From assembly GCA_036821645.1 (NCBI GenBank), contig DAISJD010000002.1:30490-94489 (forward strand): a stretch of DNA of 64,000 bases. Reading direction: 5' to 3'. Position 1 is the first letter of the stretch, and the number at the start of each line of letters is the position of its first letter. Source of the stretch: DAISJD01 sp036821645 (GTDB taxonomy: Bacteria > Pseudomonadota > Alphaproteobacteria > ATCC43930 > CGMCC-115725). The notes under the pieces were generated by a model. The model ran no database searches, was not told where the DNA came from, and worked only from the letters and a program-made list of their open reading frames with translations. The position numbers and the translations under genes are program-made. Positions 16,383-25,159 of the stretch are shown in pieces.

Positions 16383-16727
16383 GATTAGACCCTTTCATTA
16401 GAATTTTACACCGGACATGCGATTTAAAAATATTTATGAGATAAAATATCAAATTTTTCAACCGAGAATGAACTGAGTTGGAAAAATTTTTAAAATTGAA
16501 ACATTATAACAAATTTATCTTGTCTTAAAAAAATAGCTTCAGGGCCTGGATGTGGTCTTTGTTGTATGCCGGAGATTGCCTGTGTCATGAACTTGGTTTG
16601 GCTCCCCGTCTCCGCAGGCTGCAGCAGCCAGCAACGGACAGCGGGCGATCGACCTGCACCTCTGGGATTATGTTCTATTGGTGCTCGGGCTCTACAGGCT
16701 CACCGGCGAAGCGGATGCCTACTAGGT
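16383..16727. other. AT-rich gene-free stretch
   Basis: About 345 bases. The first ~150 are extremely AT-rich and probably hold the promoter of the secreted-protein gene. The rest returns to higher GC, where short frames on the plus strand look like shadows of the minus-strand HTH gene. I see no RNA gene or repeat here. Confidence 0.4.
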
Positions 16728-16964
16728 TCAGGATGTCGGACAGCCTTCATGCTCGGCGCGGCGCACCCAATCCTGCCGCTGTTCGTCCGACATCAGCTCC
16801 CATGCCAGGATGACAGCGATGTACGGCCCCGCTGCGTCCTCCTTGAGGCGGGCACCGCTGAGGGCGCGGCCAACCGAGTTCTCGTTACGCCGGGTCAGCG
16901 CCGCGATGAGCTTTTGCGTCAGACCGGCGGCGCGTGCGCGTGTTTGCCATGGTGAGTCTTTCAT
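16728..16964 (-). CDS. Cro-like small HTH regulator
   Basis: 78 residues from MKDSPWQTR, chosen because GGAGG stands seven bases before this ATG; longer in-frame starts lack a ribosome site. Residues ~10-45 (RARAAGLTQKLIAALTRRNENSVGRALSG) form a helix-turn-helix. It diverges from the gene at 17070 across ~105 bases containing the short palindrome CGACGTAACG-like sequence around 17030, a likely operator for autoregulation. Possibly a secondary repressor of the phage. Confidence 0.6.
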   Translation of the reverse strand: MKDSPWQTRARAAGLTQKLIAALTRRNENSVGRALSGARLKEDAAGPYIAVILAWELMSDEQRQDWVRRAEHEGCPTS

Positions 16965-17069
16965 ACCGACCTCCATGACACAGAAATAAAATCTACGCAA
17001 CAGCGACTTTTCCCCTTGCATCAAATATCGACGTAACGTATATTTTTTTTATCAGCAACGGAGGACGCC

Positions 17070-17378
17070 ATGACCCGCCAGACCATCCAGTTCAAAGCCG
17101 TCAGCGAGTATGTCGCCGCTGGTCACCAGAACACTGGACTGTGCCTGCTGGAAGCCCCGGTCCGTGAAACGGATAAGGCTGTCGCGTTTGAGGGTGTTGG
17201 CCCGAATCAGTACGGCTATCCCTGCAAGCGGATAGCGTGGTTCCCGAAGTCTCAGGCCCGCAAGGTGCCGAACGATTTTTACACCCACGCGCAAGCCCCG
17301 GCTGAGATGTGGCTTGTGCCGATTTGGCTTATCAAGGCCAAGCGCAGCCAAGGTTGTGATGTCCTCGAAAGCATGTGA
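17070..17378 (+). CDS. Hypothetical phage protein
   Basis: 102 residues, strong GGAGG seven bases before ATG. It is a mixed alpha/beta protein with IQFKAVSEYVAAG near the start and aromatic-rich centre (YGYPCKRIAWFPKSQA). Unknown family. It diverges from the small HTH gene and is followed nine bases later by another small gene. Confidence 0.5.
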   Translation: MTRQTIQFKAVSEYVAAGHQNTGLCLLEAPVRETDKAVAFEGVGPNQYGYPCKRIAWFPKSQARKVPNDFYTHAQAPAEMWLVPIWLIKAKRSQGCDVLESM

Positions 17379-17385
17379 GGTTAAA

Positions 17386-17634
17386 ATGTACAAAACTACT
17401 AGGTTCGACGGTATGAGTGCGGACGAGAAGGCGAGGAGAGCCATTTTTTATGCGCTCACCCGCATTCGGGATGACGCCCGGATCTCTTACTTCTGCGGCT
17501 TGGGCACCGAGATGTTCGCCCAACTCACCGAGGCTTATGCCGGCATCATTGAACAGCCGGTCGATGAGGTGCGCCGAGCCTTTGATTGCCAGGACACGCG
17601 CAAGCCGCGCTGGCCTGAGAACCGCGACGACTGA
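17386..17634 (+). CDS. Hypothetical phage protein
   Basis: 82 residues from MYKTTRFDG, with GAGG before the ATG. An upstream in-frame start at 17314 overlaps the previous gene and lacks a ribosome site. Helical, with the segment ARRAIFYALTRIRDD. Last gene before the terminator at 17841, so it closes this small operon. No recognised family. Confidence 0.5.
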   Translation: MYKTTRFDGMSADEKARRAIFYALTRIRDDARISYFCGLGTEMFAQLTEAYAGIIEQPVDEVRRAFDCQDTRKPRWPENRDD

Positions 17635-17840
17635 CAGCGCCGCCGCACCTTGTTTTCACACGAAGCTCCTCAGCCAACTCCGATGGCTGCCCGACGCAGA
17701 AGAGCGATTCCGCTCTGATCGACCGATCGGTCCGCGCCATGGATTTCCGGGGCAAATACCAACCTTAGAGATAGAAAAAAAATCTTGACGAACTGATCCA
17801 TCCTTGTTATATTTCCGAAATTCAAGCTCTATAAGTGTGT

Positions 17841-17877
17841 AAAAAACCCGCGTTGTGATCCGGCTGCGGGTTTTTTT
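17841..17877 (+). terminator. Rho-independent terminator
   Basis: Perfect 11-bp arms AAAAAACCCGC (17841-17851) and GCGGGTTTTTT (17866-17876) with a 14-base loop and a run of seven T. The A-tract on the left also makes it usable for the opposite strand. It separates the early/accessory block from the late (packaging and structural) operon that begins at 17891. Confidence 0.85.
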
Positions 17878-17890
17878 CTGCGAGGTCGGC

Positions 17891-18547
17891 ATGCCGTTGG
17901 TCCTGTCGATCGGCTCAGATCTTGAGGCGTTGACGCGGCGCTTGGATGCGATGACGGCCAAGGAGATCCCGTTTGCCACGGTGATTGCCCTGAACGGCAT
18001 CGCGAATTCGGTGAAGATGGCTGAGACGGCGGGTTTGCAGCAGGTGTTCAATAAGCCGGACCGCTTCACGATGTCGGCGCTGGCTATGCGCCCGGCGACC
18101 AAGTCGGCACCGGAATCAATGGTGTTCGTCAAGGATCGGCAGGCGGCATATTTTGAACCGGCCGAACTCGGCACCCCGCAATTCCTCGGGCAGAAGAAGC
18201 GCGCGATGCTGATGCCGGTCGCTGTGCGCACCGGCGGCAGCAAGGCACCGAAGATTGCGCTCAACCGGCTCAAAGGCCGGGCCGGTGTCTTCGTGGGGCA
18301 TGCCTCTGTCAAGGCTGGCGGCAACGCGGTGGGCGGCGTGTTTCAGCGGATGCAGTTCAATAAGGCGAGCGACAAGACCGGCAAGACCATCAAGGGCTCT
18401 TACCTCAAGCTGATGTACAAGTTCTACTCGCCCCATGATATCAAGACGCACCTCGAATATCGCGTTCGATCCGAGCGTTTGATCAAGGCTAGCGTCCAGA
18501 CTGAATTCACCAAAGCATTACAAAAGGCATTGGACACCGCGCGATGA
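17891..18547 (+). CDS. Phage morphogenesis-type protein
   Basis: About 218 residues from MPLVLSIGS, with GAGG six bases before the ATG. The block VIALNGIANSVKMAETAGLQQVFNKPDRFT is broken by wording, but the key signature is an LNxxAxxV helix, then VFxKPxxFT and ALAMRPATKSAPES plus VFVKD. This pattern is found in small phage structural or morphogenesis proteins encoded near terminases; their exact role is not established. Its stop overlaps the SemiSWEET start. First gene of the late block after the terminator. Confidence 0.6.
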   Translation: MPLVLSIGSDLEALTRRLDAMTAKEIPFATVIALNGIANSVKMAETAGLQQVFNKPDRFTMSALAMRPATKSAPESMVFVKDRQAAYFEPAELGTPQFLGQKKRAMLMPVAVRTGGSKAPKIALNRLKGRAGVFVGHASVKAGGNAVGGVFQRMQFNKASDKTGKTIKGSYLKLMYKFYSPHDIKTHLEYRVRSERLIKASVQTEFTKALQKALDTAR

Positions 18548-18813
18548 TAGAGAATTCAGCAGCCATGAGCGAGGTCGTAGGCCTTGCTGCCGGGTTCTGC
18601 ACCACGGTCAGCTTCCTGCCCCAGGTGATTAAATTGATCCGGGACCGGGATGCCGCGTCCATCTCGCTTGGGATGTATGTGATCTTTACCGTCGGCGTCA
18701 TCTTGTGGCTTATCTATGGGCTGATCTTGGAGAGCCCGTCGATCATCGTGGCCAATGGCGTGACCCTCGGCCTTGCCGCGATCATCCTGACCTTGAAAAT
18801 CAGGCTGCGTTAA
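18544..18813 (+). CDS. SemiSWEET (PQ-loop) sugar transporter homologue
   Basis: An 89-residue membrane protein with three predicted helices (about 9-27, 42-62, 66-86). It contains the PQ-loop signature FLPQVIKLIRDRDAASISLGM and the helix VGVILWLIYGLILESPSIIVAN, the layout of bacterial SemiSWEETs, which dimerise to move sugars by facilitated diffusion. The start overlaps the preceding phage gene's stop (TGA inside ATGATAG). It lies just before the terminase small-subunit gene, inside the late operon, an unusual place for a metabolic transporter; phage carriage (moron) is inferred from this position and coupling. Confidence 0.85.
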   Translation: MIENSAAMSEVVGLAAGFCTTVSFLPQVIKLIRDRDAASISLGMYVIFTVGVILWLIYGLILESPSIIVANGVTLGLAAIILTLKIRLR

Positions 18814-18981
18814 TACGATTTCATGCGAAAGCAATGCATTTTATGCATTCGATCCACCTCGACCCTGCAAAGCCATGCAAGAAACGCATTGATTTAAAAT
18901 CAAAAGGTACTTCCGACGCATAGCTCAAACACGGTTAATTTCGCACCGCGTTTCGTCCCTAGCTACAAACCCTCAAAAGGG

Positions 18982-19265
18982 GTCCGCAGTGTCCGCACCT
19001 GTGTCCGCACCCCCGCCCTCCGGCATCTCGATCCGCGAGTTTGCGCGGCGTGACGGGTGCAGCGACAAGGTGGTGCGCCGTGCGATAAGTGGCGGATATT
19101 TAAAAACATTTCCCGATGGAACCCTGGATGAGTCCCTGGTTGGAACCGGCTGGCGCAAGGGCAATCGCGGTGCGGACAGAGGTGCGGACAGAGGTGCGGA
19201 CAGAGGTGCGGACACTGCGGACAAAAGTGCGGACATTGGTGCGGACAGTCCGCACTTTGTCCGCA
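18982..19265. repeat. TGCGGAC repeat cluster in and around terS
   Basis: The heptamer TGCGGAC occurs seven times in direct orientation (19171, 19183, 19195, 19207, 19216, 19228, 19240), first at 12-base spacing and then at 9-12. Its complement GTCCGCA occurs three times before or at the terS start (18982, 18991, 19003) and twice after the direct copies (19248, 19259). The first four direct copies share GGTGCGGACAGA-like context. Opposed blocks could pair into hairpins. Location over terS, where many phages place pac/cos recognition sites, suggests a packaging signal; this is inference. Confidence 0.7.
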
Positions 19266-19627
19266 CCCCAGATCCGGTGCTTACACCCGGAGAAACGCCA
19301 GAAGAAGCGGCAGAACGGATCGCAACGCTCTCGTGCCCGCCGTGGGATCTGGCAGAGGCCGAACGGATCAAGGAAATCTATCTGGCCCTCCTGCGACAGC
19401 TTGAATATGACCAGAAGTCGGGTCTTGTGGTCGAGATCGCGGCGATCTCCGGTCTTGTGGGTGAACAATATGCCAAGGTGCGCACGCGCCTCCTGGCGAT
19501 CCCTGCGGAACAGGCCCCAATGATCCATCGTCTTAAAACTGTCGGCGAGGTTCAGGCTGCGCTATTGTCCTGCATCAGCGAGGCCCTGGAGGAACTGACC
19601 CTTGACCGAGGCGAAGACCGGATCTGA
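18989..19627 (+). CDS. Terminase small subunit
   Basis: 212 residues from a GTG preceded by AAAAGGGG. Residues ~10-50 are a Nu1-like winged HTH (SIREFARRDGCSDKVVRRAI, GGYLKTFPDGTLD). A low-complexity GADR/GAD repeat (~60-85) is encoded by the TGCGGAC cluster. The C-terminal helical part (~110-205; AERIKEIYLALLRQLEYDQKSG) is the oligomerisation and large-subunit contact region of such proteins. Overlaps the large subunit by 26 bases. It recognises phage DNA for packaging. Confidence 0.8.
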   Translation: MSAPVSAPPPSGISIREFARRDGCSDKVVRRAISGGYLKTFPDGTLDESLVGTGWRKGNRGADRGADRGADRGADTADKSADIGADSPHFVRTPDPVLTPGETPEEAAERIATLSCPPWDLAEAERIKEIYLALLRQLEYDQKSGLVVEIAAISGLVGEQYAKVRTRLLAIPAEQAPMIHRLKTVGEVQAALLSCISEALEELTLDRGEDRI

Positions 19628-21584
19628 TGAAGGTCGGTACGCCCGTGGCCTTGCCGCCTGTCGCACGGCCCTCGTCACCGCCTTGCGGGTCAATCTGCAA
19701 CCGCCGCCGACGTTAAGTCTCAGTCAGTGGGCCGAGCGCCACGCCGTCCTCTCCCGCGAAACCAGTGCGCAGACGGGTCGGTTCCAGTCGTTCCCCTATC
19801 AGGTCGGTATCATGGATGCCGTAACCGACCCGGCGGTGACCACGATTACCGTAATGAAGTCGGCCCGGATCGGTTATACCAAGATCCTCGATCATGTGGT
19901 CGGGTTCTTCATCCATCAAGACCCGTCGCCGATGATGGTGGTGCAGCCCCGCGTCGAAGATGCCGAGGATTACAGCAAGACCGAGATCGCGCCCATGCTG
20001 CGCGACACGCCCGTGTTGCGGGCACTCACGGGGGATGCCAAGGCTAAAAGCAGCGATCAGACGATCTTGAAAAAGGTCTTTTCCAACGGGTCGAGCCTGT
20101 CCCTGATCGGGGCCAATTCACCGGGCGGGTTTCGCCGGGTGACAGCGCGGGTGCTGGCCTTTGATGAGGTGGACGGTTATCCGAGCGGCGGGGCCGGGTC
20201 GGAAGGCGATCAGATCGCCCTTGGCACCAAACGGACGGAGACGTTCTGGAACCGCAAGATCATTCTGGGATCGACCCCGACTATCAAGGGCGTGAGCCGG
20301 ATCGAAAAGAGCTTCAAGGAAAGCGATCAGCGACGCTACTTCGTCCCGTGCCCGCATTGCGGCACGTTTCAGGTGCTTGAATGGGGTGGCCCGGACACGC
20401 CCCATGGCATCAAATGGAGGAAGGATGAGGATGGAAAGGCGCTGCCAGAAACCGCCTTTTACGTCTGCGTCGAAGGTTGTGTCATTGATGAGGCTGATAA
20501 GCCAGCCATGGTGGCGGCGGGTGAATGGCGTGCTTCGGCCCCGTTCAAGGGCCATGCCGGGTTTCACATCTGGGCGGGCTACAGCCTGTTCCCCAACGCC
20601 TCTTGGCCGAACTTGGTCGCCGAATGGCTGCGGGTTAAGGATGAACCGCTGCTGCGTCAGACCTTCGTCAATTTGGTCTTGGGCGAGCCTTATGAGGATC
20701 GCGGTGACAAGGCCCTGAACGACGCGGCGTTGGCCGCACGGGCCGAGGTTTGGGCCTCGGAAGTGCCCGACGGTGTCGCGGTGCTGACCGTCGGTATCGA
20801 CACGCAAGATTATCGGCTTGAGTTGGAATTGGTCGGCTGGGGCCGGAACGAGGAATCCTGGTCGCTTGATTATCACGTGATCGAGGGCGATCCAGAACAG
20901 GAAACCGTTTGGGCCGAGCTTGATGCCTATCTGCGCCGGATCTGGCTGCGCGGCGATGGGCGCGGCTTCGAAATCCAGGCGGCCTGCATCGATTCCGGCG
21001 GGCATCATACGCAAAAAGTCTATGAGTTTGCGAAAGCCCGGCTTGGTCGCCGTGTCTGGGCCATCAAGGGCGAATCCGCCCGAGGCGGTGCCCGTTCCCC
21101 GGTGTGGCCGACGAAGCGCCCGCGCGCCCGGACAAAGTCGACATTCAAGCCGATCATCATCGGTGTGAATGCGGCCAAGGACGTGATTCGCTCCCGCTTG
21201 CACATTGCTGAACCCGGCACCGGCTTCATGCATTTTCCGGTGGATCGGGACGTTAATTACTATGCCCAACTGACATCGGAACGCTCGGTGGTTAAATCCG
21301 CCGGTGGGCGGCGCTATCGGGTGTGGGAAACGCCGCCGGGCCGGGCCAATGAGGCGCTCGATTGCCGGGTCTACGCTTATGCCGCGCTGTGCGGGCTCCT
21401 GCACATGGGATTGAAGCTGAACCAACGGGCGGACGAGGTAGTGCCGCCCTCGCAAAAACCAGTGTCCCGGCCACCGGCTGCATCAGTTCCGTCTGTGGCC
21501 GAACCTGCGGTCCAGATCATCAGCCCGCAATCGGCTGGATCGACCAATGCCAGCAAGTCTCCGACAAGACGTCGCCTCGCCTGA
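19602..21584 (+). CDS. Terminase large subunit (GpA family)
   Basis: 660 residues, close to the length of lambda gpA. TTG start with GGAGGAA eight bases upstream. The ATPase has a Walker A-like MKSARIGYTK (85-94) and Walker B VLAFDEVD (184-191), followed by the coupling GSTP motif. Cysteine pairs (PCPHCG, YVCVEGC) follow at ~250-290, as usual in GpA proteins. The C-terminal nuclease domain includes GIDTQDYRLELELVGWG. It cuts concatemers and pumps DNA into the prohead. Leads the lambda-like head module. Confidence 0.92.
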   Translation: MTEAKTGSDEGRYARGLAACRTALVTALRVNLQPPPTLSLSQWAERHAVLSRETSAQTGRFQSFPYQVGIMDAVTDPAVTTITVMKSARIGYTKILDHVVGFFIHQDPSPMMVVQPRVEDAEDYSKTEIAPMLRDTPVLRALTGDAKAKSSDQTILKKVFSNGSSLSLIGANSPGGFRRVTARVLAFDEVDGYPSGGAGSEGDQIALGTKRTETFWNRKIILGSTPTIKGVSRIEKSFKESDQRRYFVPCPHCGTFQVLEWGGPDTPHGIKWRKDEDGKALPETAFYVCVEGCVIDEADKPAMVAAGEWRASAPFKGHAGFHIWAGYSLFPNASWPNLVAEWLRVKDEPLLRQTFVNLVLGEPYEDRGDKALNDAALAARAEVWASEVPDGVAVLTVGIDTQDYRLELELVGWGRNEESWSLDYHVIEGDPEQETVWAELDAYLRRIWLRGDGRGFEIQAACIDSGGHHTQKVYEFAKARLGRRVWAIKGESARGGARSPVWPTKRPRARTKSTFKPIIIGVNAAKDVIRSRLHIAEPGTGFMHFPVDRDVNYYAQLTSERSVVKSAGGRRYRVWETPPGRANEALDCRVYAYAALCGLLHMGLKLNQRADEVVPPSQKPVSRPPAASVPSVAEPAVQIISPQSAGSTNASKSPTRRRLA

Positions 21585-21595
21585 AAGAGCCTGTC

Positions 21596-21856
21596 ATGTT
21601 CAATCCGTCGACCAGCGATCTTGCAGGCGTGCCGCGCGAAACGCTCGTGCTCTGGCTCGGCGAATGCCAGACGGCTTTACAGCAATTAACGACAGGTAGG
21701 CGGTCCACCACCGTGACCTATGCCCAGGGCGACGGCAATCGGTCCGTGACCTATACCGCTGCCAATATCGCGGCGCTCCATGCCCGTATCGCTGAGCTGA
21801 AGGCTCAGTTGGGGATTGGTCGCGGGCGTCGGGCGATCGGGCTTATTTATCGATGA
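21596..21856 (+). CDS. Head-tail joining protein gpW-like
   Basis: 86 residues from MFNPSTSDL. The pattern LVLWLGECQTALQQLTTG, then VTYAQGDGNRSVTYT and IAALHARIAELKAQLG, matches the gpW family, where a helix, a beta hairpin and a second helix form the head-completion ring. It is placed between terminase and portal as in lambda. A far upstream start in the same frame would overlap the terminase and is rejected. Confidence 0.85.
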   Translation: MFNPSTSDLAGVPRETLVLWLGECQTALQQLTTGRRSTTVTYAQGDGNRSVTYTAANIAALHARIAELKAQLGIGRGRRAIGLIYR

Positions 21857-23517
21857 ATGCCGTCACAATCCTGGGGCCTGATGGTTGCCCGATTCAGCGG
21901 CCAAAGCCGCACGGCCTTGCCGGTGGCGGGATCTCGCCCTATGACGCGGGCGATAACCAAAGCCCGCACATGCAGGCGTGGCGGCCCTATCTCGGATCGC
22001 CTGACGGTGATCTCAACCTCTACCGCGACCGGATCGTGTCCCGTGTCAGGGATATGGTGCGCAATGATGGCTGGGCGTCGGGTGGCGTCACCGCGATCCT
22101 GGACAATGCCATCGGGGCCTCGTTCCGGCCCGTCGCAAAGCCGGACCATCGTTCGCTCAAGGCATGGTCGGGCATCAGTGCCTTCGATGCGGTCTGGGCC
22201 GACGAGTTCGGCAAGGCCGTAGAGGCGCGCTATCGGAACTGGGCCGACGACCCGGCCAAATACTGCGATGTGACCCGCAATCAAACCATCAGCCAGATGA
22301 TGTATCTGGCGTTTCGGCATTACTTGGTCGATGGCGACGCGCTCGCCGTCATGGAGTATATCCCAGAGCGGGTCGGTCCTGGCCGTGCACATTATGCAAC
22401 CAGTGTGCACCTGATCGACCCAGACCGACTGAGCAACCCGAACAACACTATCGATCTCCAAAAGATCCGGGGCGGTGTAGAGATCGATGATTACGGGGCT
22501 GCGAGCCATTACCACATCCGGCGCGCACACCAGGGCGATTATTTTACCGCCGCACAAAGCTATATCTGGGACCGGGTACCGCGCGAGACCGACTGGGGCC
22601 GCCCGGTGGTGATCCATTATTACGACCTGGAACGCGCCGGTCAGCATCGCGGTGGTGCCGGTGCCCTCACCTCAATTCTTCAGCGCCTGAAGATGCTGGT
22701 CAAATACGATGAGGTTGAGCTTGATGCCGCGATCGTCAACGCGATTTTCTCAGCCTACGTCGAAAGCCCTTACGACCCGGCCATGGTCGAAGAGGCGATG
22801 AGCGACGGCGGCGCTGCGGTCGCACACTATCAAGAGCAGCGGGCGGCGTTCCATGAGGAGCGAAAAATGACGCTTGGCGGCGTGCGCATCCCGCATTTTT
22901 TTCCCGGTGAAAAACTATCGACGGTGAATGCGGCTCGCCCGACCAGCAATTTTGATGTGTTTGAAAGCGCCGTACTGCGCAATGCGGCGGCGGGGATGGG
23001 GCTTTCCTACGAGCAATTGAGCCGCGATTACAGCAAGACCAACTATTCTTCCGCGCGCCAATCCATGCTCGAAGTCTGGAAGACGATGTCGCGACGGCGG
23101 GTTAATTTTGGGATCAGCTTTGCGAGCCCAATCTATGCCTGTTTTTTGGAAGAGGCGATGGAACGCGATGACCTGCCGCTTCCGATCGGTGCGCCCAGCT
23201 TTATGGAATGCCGCACCGCCTATGCGCGGGCACGCTGGATGGGTCCGGGTCGGGGTTGGGTCGATCCGGTCAAAGAACGGCAAGGCTCGATCCTCGGCAT
23301 GCAGTCCGGGCTTTCAACCCTCGAATCGGAAGCCGCTGAACAGGGGCGCGATTGGGAAGACGATCTGGCGCAGCGTCAGATCGAAGTGCGCGCCTATCGG
23401 GAGGCTGGCGTGCCCCTGCCGGAATGGGCGCAGAGCCTCGACGAGGATCAAGAGAAGACCGACCAAGACCAGGATTCAGGACAACAGGATTCACGCACAG
23501 GAGATGGCAAGCGATGA
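21853..23517 (+). CDS. Portal protein (lambda gpB family)
   Basis: 554 residues. Diagnostic parts are RDRIVSRVRDMVRNDGWASGG near residue 60, GASFRPV, the HLIDPDRLSNP strand, and the SYEQLSRDYSKTNYSSARQ helix near residue 385, all typical of lambda-type portals. The dodecameric ring occupies one capsid vertex and is the DNA channel. The C-terminal ~40 residues are acidic and disordered. It overlaps both gpW and the protease gene by 4 bases. Confidence 0.92.
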   Translation: MNAVTILGPDGCPIQRPKPHGLAGGGISPYDAGDNQSPHMQAWRPYLGSPDGDLNLYRDRIVSRVRDMVRNDGWASGGVTAILDNAIGASFRPVAKPDHRSLKAWSGISAFDAVWADEFGKAVEARYRNWADDPAKYCDVTRNQTISQMMYLAFRHYLVDGDALAVMEYIPERVGPGRAHYATSVHLIDPDRLSNPNNTIDLQKIRGGVEIDDYGAASHYHIRRAHQGDYFTAAQSYIWDRVPRETDWGRPVVIHYYDLERAGQHRGGAGALTSILQRLKMLVKYDEVELDAAIVNAIFSAYVESPYDPAMVEEAMSDGGAAVAHYQEQRAAFHEERKMTLGGVRIPHFFPGEKLSTVNAARPTSNFDVFESAVLRNAAAGMGLSYEQLSRDYSKTNYSSARQSMLEVWKTMSRRRVNFGISFASPIYACFLEEAMERDDLPLPIGAPSFMECRTAYARARWMGPGRGWVDPVKERQGSILGMQSGLSTLESEAAEQGRDWEDDLAQRQIEVRAYREAGVPLPEWAQSLDEDQEKTDQDQDSGQQDSRTGDGKR

Positions 23518-24404
23518 GCCAGAGATTCGGCCATCTGGCCCAGCGCATCTTTAACCGCCCGGTCGCGATCCATCCCGAAAAGGCCGAGATCATTGTCGGT
23601 GCACTAGCCGAACGGCTCGGGCTTGCGACCATGATCTGGCCGGATCGTCGTCAAGCGGGTGGTACCAAGGCAGGGATCGGTTGGGACTATGACGATGAGG
23701 GAAGTAGCGGACAGCACGACCAAGGTTATGACCTGATCCAAGGTGTGGCGGTGATCCCGATCGAGGGCACCCTGGTTCAGAAAACGAGCAGCCTGCGGCC
23801 CTGGTCCGGCATGACCGGCTATAACGGCATCCGTCAGGCGTTCCTGGCCGCCCTCGAAGATCCGGTGGTCGATGCCATCGCCCTCAATATCGACAGTCCG
23901 GGCGGCGAGGTGGCCGGGTGTTTCGATCTGGTCGATTTGATCTATCGGGCACGCGGCGAAAAACCGATCTGGGCCATCCTGGATGAGGTGGCTTATTCGG
24001 CGGCCTATGCGATCGCCAGTGCCGCCGATTGTATCACGGTGCCGCGCACCGGGGGCACCGGCTCGATCGGCGTGGTGTGTCTGCATGTCGATTGGTCCCG
24101 CGCCCTCGATAAGGCCGGAATCACCCCCACGTTTATTCATTACGGTGCGCGCAAGGTCGATGGGGCGGCGGAACAACCGCTTTCTTCTGCGGCCCTCGCC
24201 CGGTTCCAGGCGGATATAGATCTGATGGGCGATCTCTTCTGCGAGACCGTGGCGCGCAACCGCGCCATTGTGGCGACCAAGATCAAGGCGATGGAGGCCG
24301 GGACTTTCTTGGGCTCTCTCGGCGTCGAGGTCGGGCTGGCCGATGCGGTGATGGCCCCTGACGCCGCGTTCTTGGCGCTGCTGAGTAAGATCGTCCAACA
24401 TTAA
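23514..24404 (+). CDS. S49-family prohead protease (lambda gpC-like)
   Basis: 296 residues from MSQRFGHL at the ATGA overlap with the portal gene. The SppA/S49 fold is clear: AVIPIEGTLV (79-88), ALNIDSPGGEVAG (123-135), the nucleophile Ser in AYSAAYAIAS (Ser162), GTGSIGVV, and the general-base Lys in GARKVDG (Lys214). It processes the scaffold and portal during capsid maturation. In lambda the scaffold is nested in the 3' end of this gene; here the scaffold-like protein is a separate downstream gene. Confidence 0.9.
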   Translation: MSQRFGHLAQRIFNRPVAIHPEKAEIIVGALAERLGLATMIWPDRRQAGGTKAGIGWDYDDEGSSGQHDQGYDLIQGVAVIPIEGTLVQKTSSLRPWSGMTGYNGIRQAFLAALEDPVVDAIALNIDSPGGEVAGCFDLVDLIYRARGEKPIWAILDEVAYSAAYAIASAADCITVPRTGGTGSIGVVCLHVDWSRALDKAGITPTFIHYGARKVDGAAEQPLSSAALARFQADIDLMGDLFCETVARNRAIVATKIKAMEAGTFLGSLGVEVGLADAVMAPDAAFLALLSKIVQH

Positions 24405-24449
24405 GACTAATTCCCCAAGATTAATTCCCCTTTTGGAAAGAGGTTTGAG

Positions 24450-25100
24450 ATGACGACCATCGTGAACAAGTTTGCCCATTTGCTGGGACGCCGCACGGCG
24501 GCTGCGGCGTCCATTCTCGCCGAGGCATCCAAGGCCGAAGAGAAGAAAGACGACCAGATGGAAGAGGGTGGTGGCGACGGCACTGAAGAAGACCCGTCCG
24601 ACAAAGGCAAGAAGGGCAAGAAGGCGAAGCGCGCCGAAGAACCCCAGGATGATCAGGACAAAAACGGGTCTGAGGATGACGGTGACGGCACCGAAGAAGA
24701 GGGCGACCCGTCTGACAAAGGCAAAAAGGGCAAGAAGGCCAAAAAAGCCGATGATGAAACCACCGACGAACAGGCGGAAGAGTCTGATGAGGACAAGGAA
24801 AAGGCCGCCGTCGCACGCGGTCGCCGTCTCGAACGGGAACGGTGTGCCAGGATTTTTAGCTGCAAGGCGGCGGGCGATCGCCCGGACCTCGCGGCGCAAG
24901 CAGCATTCGGTTCGAGCATGAGCGCCGATGAAGCGATCAAGTTTTTAAATGCCGCAGCAGCGGGCCATTCTGGCCTTGATCGGCGTATGGCCCAGTCTGG
25001 ATCTCTGCGGGTCGGGATCAATGCGCCGGAAGAGGCTGCCACGAATACTCTCGCCGATAAAATCGTGATGGCCGGCAAGATGCGCAGGGGCGAGATCTGA
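24450..25100 (+). CDS. Scaffold-like charged protein
   Basis: 216 residues. Residues ~25-120 are extremely charged and low-complexity, with two copies of a unit containing DPSDKGKKGKKAK flanked by acidic DGTEE stretches. The C-terminal part (~120-215; ARGRRLERERCARIFSCKAAG, ADEAIKFLNAA) is a helical domain typical of the C-terminus of lambda gpC/Nu3-like scaffolds. It sits between protease and decoration genes, exactly where a scaffold is expected. GAAAGAGG precedes the ATG. Confidence 0.75.
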   Translation: MTTIVNKFAHLLGRRTAAAASILAEASKAEEKKDDQMEEGGGDGTEEDPSDKGKKGKKAKRAEEPQDDQDKNGSEDDGDGTEEEGDPSDKGKKGKKAKKADDETTDEQAEESDEDKEKAAVARGRRLERERCARIFSCKAAGDRPDLAAQAAFGSSMSADEAIKFLNAAAAGHSGLDRRMAQSGSLRVGINAPEEAATNTLADKIVMAGKMRRGEI

Positions 25101-25159
25101 CTTCGCGTCACGACCGAAACCGGCACACCCATAGGGGACGCTATTTTTAAAGGACATTC

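Noticed and set aside
16566..16955. Plus-strand ORF opposite the small HTH regulator
   Set aside because: The minus-strand HTH gene has a clear helix-turn-helix and GGAGG; the plus frame has neither.
17314..17385. Upstream start for the 17386 gene
   Set aside because: It overlaps the previous gene and lacks a ribosome site, whereas GAGG precedes the ATG at 17386.
18833..18849. AATGCAT-TTT-ATGCATT palindrome upstream of terS considered as a cos site or promoter operator
   Set aside because: A 7-bp palindrome alone is weak evidence, no matching -10/-35 pair is convincing, and the TGCGGAC array is a better packaging-site candidate.
20118..21455. Long minus-strand ORF (445 codons) opposite the terminase large subunit
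   Set aside because: It lies wholly opposite a clear GpA-type gene in high-GC DNA, has no ribosome site and reads as low-complexity Arg/His/Pro; a shadow frame.
23604..24899. Minus-strand ORF (431 codons) opposite protease and scaffold genes
   Set aside because: Complement of two well-supported genes; its hydrophobic stretch is the mirror of the Lys/Asp-rich scaffold repeats.
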